The translations under genes and the position numbers were made by a program. A stretch of 16,938 nt of DNA from Baffinella frigidus (lineage: Eukaryota; Cryptophyceae; Cryptomonadales; Baffinellaceae). The notes beneath the pieces were generated by a model, which was given only the letters and a program-made list of their open reading frames with translations, ran no database searches and was not told the origin of the DNA. The DNA is taken from positions 54,294 through 71,231 of the forward strand of contig MU646420.1 of assembly GCA_026770585.1 (NCBI GenBank), read 5' to 3'. Of the stretch, positions 13,709 to 16,938 are shown one piece after another (position 1 is the first letter of the stretch; every line of letters begins with the position of its first letter).

Positions 13709-16700
13709 AGGGAGAGAGAGAGAGAGAGAGAGGGGGGGCAGAGAGAGAGAGAGAGAGAGAGGGCATGGGGGAGGACCAGCCCATGTCGGCGACGGCGTTG
13801 GGGCTAGGATTTAGTTCGAGCTTAGCTAGGGTTTATTTTGGGTGTAGGGAAATACCAGCCCATGCCGGCGACGGCGTTGAGGCACTTCTGGTTCCACTCG
13901 CGCGTCTTCTTGTACTCCACGTCCACCTGCAGGTGAGGGTTTGGGGTTAGGCTTTAGAAACATCTACAGGGGTACCTCGCTTATCTCTTAAGTGGCCATA
14001 GGGCGAATGTTCACCATAACTCGCCCTAGGCAGGTCCTAGGGCCCTACTGTAGGGTGTATGAGCCTACTGGGCACTTGAGGGATAAGAAAACGCCTCCCC
14101 CTAGGGACCATACGGTAGGGCCCTATGGTGGTGCTTGGGGATGGGTGTTTTCTTATGAGCGAGGTACCCCTGCATCGGGGAAGGTTTAGGGTCGGAGGTC
14201 TAGGTTTTAGAGTGCAGCCACGTCCACCCGGTTTTTATTTAGGGTCAGGTTGTAGGGAGGAGGTGAATTCCATTTCCTTGAATGAAGAACGAAATCCACG
14301 GCCTCACAGAGAAGGCCCTAAAACCTAAATCCTGCATGTATGACACAACCGAGGAGGCGCAAAGGGTGGGAGAGACAGTTGTCTTGACCACTCAAAACAA
14401 CTCAACAACTCACAACCACTTATCACGAAAAGATCTGGGGATAGACAATACACCTTCCACCGAGACCACGCTGCGCAACGGCAGCGGTCAAGATGAGACA
14501 GCAAACATCCCACGAAGGAATCTCGGACTAAGATTGACAGAGCGTTCGATGCGCTTCCATCTCGTCGGAAGGCAGAGCGCGTGTCGTCCTTTGCAAAACA
14601 AAACTCACAGAAAACCCGAAATCCCATTCCCGGAGTGGGGTGAAATTTCGACCCCCACTCCCTGAGACCCTACGTCTACCCAACCACACAACCCCGCAAG
14701 CCCCTTGCCCCGCGCCATTCTCGCTGGGTGCACTACCAGTAGTGCAGCCCCCACGCGCGAGACGCCCTCACGAGGTTTTAGGATCACGGTCCAGAGGGGA
14801 TAAATTCTAGGGTCGTGGGTTCAATTTGAGGGGGGGTGTATTTCAGGGTGTCAGGCCAAGGGTTTTAGGGGGGGTAGATTTTTAGGGGTTTAGGTGGATA
14901 TATTTTAAGGTGTATGGGGGGGCACCTTGTCTTGGCACTCGAGGTACGAGGCGAAGTCGTGGGCGAGGAGGTAGCGATCGCGGCCGTCCTCGATGGAGTT
15001 GAGCACCGGCTCGAAGTCGGCGGGGTTGCCGAACTTGCCAGAGCGGATCATCGAGAACACGTTGGTCAGCCGCGCGTCCCAGGGGGCGCCCTGCGAACAC
15101 CGAGAGTGAGACCTTTGTTAGTACCGACACGGCCGCGACGTGTGCACCCCCACAGAGCCGAGGCACGGGGCAAATGAGAGAGAGGGTGTGTGGCGCGACC
15201 TGAGAGAGAGAGGGGGAGAGAGAGAGAGAGAGAAAGAAAGAGAGGGACAGAGAGAGGGGCAGAGAGAGTAACAGAGAGAGAGAGGAGAGAGAGACAGGCA
15301 GACAGACAGACAGACAGACAGAGAGAGAGAGCGAGAGCGCGCGCGCGCAAGAGAGAGAGAGAGAGAGGGTGGCGGGGCGGACCTCGCGCATGCGGCGGGT
15401 GGCGTCGGCGATCTCGGGGCACTTGGCGCCGAAGATGAAAATGTTCTCCTCCTTGACGCACTCCTTGATCTCGATGTTGGCGCCGTCGTCGGTGCCGATG
15501 ATCAGCCCACCGTTCATCACGAACTGCCGGCCGCGAGAGAGAGACGGGTCAGGGTTTACGCGAGAGAGGGTTCTGGGTGTAGGGTTTTCGAGAGAGAGCG
15601 AGTGCAGGGTTTAGAGACACGCCGGCATGAACCTTGCAGCGGCGCAAGACATGGACAGCGCGCCAGCCGAACGAAAGAGGGAAATCGAAGGGTGGAGTGT
15701 GGTGCGGAAAGGACCTTCATGTTGGACGTGCCCGAGGCCTCCGTGCCGGCCGTTGAGATGTGCTCTGAGATGTCGTTCGCCGGGATGATCACCTGCGAGA
15801 GCGAGAGGGAAGGGGGGGGGGGGGCGTTAGTAATTGAAACAAAATGCGACCTTTGGTAATTAACACCAACACATTGTTACACCAACACGGCCTGCAGAGA
15901 GAGGCCGTCGTCAGAACTACCACGGCCGTCGTGCATGCACCCCACCGAGGTTCAAGCAGGAGGGGTGGGGGGGCGGGGGGGCGGATCACACCAAACACCA
16001 AACACGGAGGATCAAGGGAAGGGGAAACCAAACACGGAGGAGCAAGGGGGGTGGCGGGGCGTGAGACCTGAGCGTTGGACACCTTGTAGTTCTCGATAAC
16101 CACGAGACGGAGGTACTTGTTGGTGTCCGCGTCCGCCTCGAGCACGCGCCTGCGGGTCAAGGGTCAAGGGTCAAGGGTCAAGGGTCAAGGGGTTAGGCTT
16201 CTGTGTTCAGGCAACGCACCCTGCGGGTGTGGGTTGTGGGGTTCAGGGTTTAGTGGTGAGTTTCCAGGTGGTGGGTCTAGTCGGGGGGTTCAGGGTGGAG
16301 GGTGGAGGGGGCGCGCCCTGCGGGTTTGGGGTGAGGGTTGGAAGGTTGGAAGGTTCATGGGGCTGAGGGTCGAGAGGGCACGCACCCGACGGCGTTGGCG
16401 AGGGAGAGGATCTTCTTGGCCACGAAGTAGCCCGCCGCGGCCTTGCCGCCGATCATCACCGTGCGGGGGACAACCTGCGGGGGGGGAGGGGGGGGAGATT
16501 AGCGCCACGTCTTCGACTCGAGGGGGCGGGAGTTCAAAAAACAATCCATCTTACTTGTGTGCATGACTGTCAAGTGATGATGCGTGTGCGCAGCACCGCA
16601 GCACACAGTGAGAGCGCGCAACCTAGGTCTCGGGTTTCGGGTTTCGCGGGTGGGGAGCGAGGAGGAGTGGTACCTTGGCGCGCTCGGCGGGGCTCATCTT

Positions 16701-16775
16701 CTTGATGCGGTCGTACTGGTGGATGATGCGGAACACGTTGAGCAGCTGCCGCTTGTACTCGTGGATACGCTTCAC
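13499..16775 (-). CDS. glycogen/starch phosphorylase, GT35, last eight exons (5' part outside window)
   Basis: PLP-dependent release of glucose-1-phosphate from alpha-glucan ends. Exons in coding order: 16674-16775, 16386-16474, 16068-16149, 15715-15792, 15383-15523, 14926-15090, 13856-13926, 13499-13583; joined 270 residues to a TAA at 13501-13499. Landmarks in order: [53 protein letters not shown] (the last Lys binds PLP, residue 117 of the fragment), [24 protein letters not shown], and [15 protein letters not shown] near the end. This equals roughly residue 568 onward of the animal enzyme. No targeting information is visible because the N terminus is missing. All introns start with GT and end in AG; they hold CT microsatellites, 7-bp repeats and, in the 1-kb intron 13927-14925, a foldback element. 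Confidence 0.97.
13772..13800 (-). repeat. copy of phosphorylase exon g 3' edge with donor
   Basis: AACGCCGTCGCCGACATGGGCTG|GTCC repeats the last 20 coding bases of exon g (13856-) with the GT kept, 80 bp into the following intron. Confidence 0.8.
13856..13926 (-). CDS. phosphorylase exon g
   Basis: [20 protein letters not shown] then GMG and the first two bases of a Trp codon. Acceptor GCAG|GTG, donor CTG|GTATTT. Its 3' edge is copied at 13772-13800 and again near 13152-13166. Confidence 0.92.
13967..14172. mobile_element. foldback MITE, 206 bp, with nested 108-bp foldback (copy 3)
   Basis: Outer ends CAGGGGTACCTCG and CGAGGTACCCCTG. Inside, 13980-14087 is a second inverted repeat (CTTATCTCTTAAGTG / CACTTGAGGGATAAG), and the outer element resumes at AAAACGCCTCCCC. 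Lies in phosphorylase intron 13927-14925. Confidence 0.82.
14173..14925. other. long part of phosphorylase intron, no recognised gene
   Basis: 14173-14260 and 14800-14920 hold degenerate TTTAGGG-type repeats. The middle, 14270-14760, is a block of different, less G-rich composition with a 127-codon plus-strand frame (14282-14665) of no recognised family and no repeats. Confidence 0.55.
14926..15090 (-). CDS. phosphorylase exon f
   Basis: [20 protein letters not shown] then [18 protein letters not shown], the C-terminal helical part of the family. Acceptor GCAG|GGC, donor AAG|GTGCCC. Confidence 0.94.
15178..15370. repeat. GA and GACA microsatellite, phosphorylase intron
   Basis: Nearly 190 bp of GA with a (GACA)n run at 15295-15322 and a short GC run; it fills most of the intron between exons f and e. 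Confidence 0.95.
15383..15523 (-). CDS. phosphorylase exon e ([16 protein letters not shown])
   Basis: Continues in phase 0 with [19 protein letters not shown], then [16 protein letters not shown]. Acceptor GCAG|TTC, donor GAG|GTCCGC. Confidence 0.96.
15715..15792 (-). CDS. phosphorylase exon d with PLP lysine
   Basis: [20 protein letters not shown] then GTSNMK. The exon ends exactly with the Lys that forms the Schiff base with PLP. Acceptor GCAG|GTG, donor AAG|GTCCTT. Confidence 0.96.
16068..16149 (-). CDS. phosphorylase exon c ([10 protein letters not shown])
   Basis: [20 protein letters not shown] then YKVSNAQ, equal to the RVIFLENYRVS strand of the family. Acceptor GCAG|G completes a Gly codon; donor CAG|GTCTCA. 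Confidence 0.95.
16150..16380. repeat. TCAAGGG array and degenerate heptamers, phosphorylase intron
   Basis: Five exact TCAAGGG units at 16156-16190 begin right at the acceptor of exon c, then degenerate GGTTTAG and GTTGGAA units. Confidence 0.92.
16386..16474 (-). CDS. phosphorylase exon b ([12 protein letters not shown])
   Basis: [20 protein letters not shown] and on to ANAVG, part of the active-site domain around the phosphate and PLP. Acceptor GCAG|GTT, donor CGG|GTGCGT, phase 2. Confidence 0.95.
16674..16775 (-). CDS. phosphorylase exon a ([10 protein letters not shown])
   Basis: First visible exon, 34 residues, [18 protein letters not shown]; acceptor CAG|GTG, donor AAG|GTACCA. Sequence to its right up to 16938 is intron with repeats. 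Confidence 0.95.
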
Positions 16776-16814
16776 CTGAAGGTACGGTTTAGGGTTAGGG
16801 GTTAAGCTTCCACG

Positions 16815-16938
16815 GTCCAGGGAATCTCGTGGAAGCGATTCATCTGATGAGGATGAGGATGGGGGGAAGCTAAGGGGGGTTCATCTGGTGAGGATGAGGA
16901 TGAGGATGAGGGGAAGCTTAGGGGGTGATTTGGGAGGG
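16815..16938. repeat. GATGAG minisatellite, phosphorylase intron
   Basis: A unit of TTCATCTG-TGAGGATGAGG...GGGGAAGCTTA occurs twice, with internal GATGAG repeats. Confidence 0.85.

Noticed and set aside
14882-15520. A single 212-codon minus-strand frame
   Set aside because: It is two phosphorylase exons read through the CT-rich intron between them; the Leu/Ser/Cys middle part is microsatellite.

Overview
This window looks like nuclear DNA from a eukaryotic alga with a red-derived secondary plastid. The coding sequence is GC-rich and cut into many small exons with spliceosomal GT-AG junctions (two look like GC-AG). One gene has a signal peptide followed by a phenylalanine-led transit peptide, as seen in cryptophytes, haptophytes, stramenopiles and dinoflagellates. 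Starch-type enzymes (a GH13 amylase and a GT35 phosphorylase) favour a starch user such as a cryptophyte, but the sequence alone does not settle the lineage.

Layout. (1) 663-11408, minus strand: a secreted or secretory-route GH13 alpha-amylase-like gene. I could rebuild 17 exons in frame (507 residues); the last C-terminal exon lies beyond the left edge. (2) 11409-11600: a 192-bp intergenic region between divergent start codons. (3) 11601-12417, plus strand: a two-exon gene for a 139-residue, single-membrane-span protein with a bipartite plastid presequence, family not recognised. (4) 12418-13498: foldback elements and duplicated pieces of the next gene's last exons. (5) 13499-16775, minus strand: the last eight exons (270 residues) of a glycogen/starch phosphorylase, including the PLP lysine; its 5' part is beyond the right edge. 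Amylase and phosphorylase are adjacent same-strand genes for breakdown of alpha-glucan, with the plastid gene between them on the other strand.

The introns are the remarkable part. They are filled with arrays of 7-bp units related to the telomere-like TTTAGGG, with a different variant dominating each intron, and with CT, TTC and other microsatellites, nearly all oriented so that the pre-mRNA is pyrimidine-rich. Most introns also hold one to four decayed copies of the edge of a neighbouring exon, and the copied splice-site dinucleotide is kept wherever I checked. Several families of palindromic MITE-like elements sit among these, two with TA target-site signatures.

All exon boundaries were found by eye, from reading-frame continuity, AG/GT sites and family conservation; in every exon the length agrees with the codon count. 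No database search was possible.
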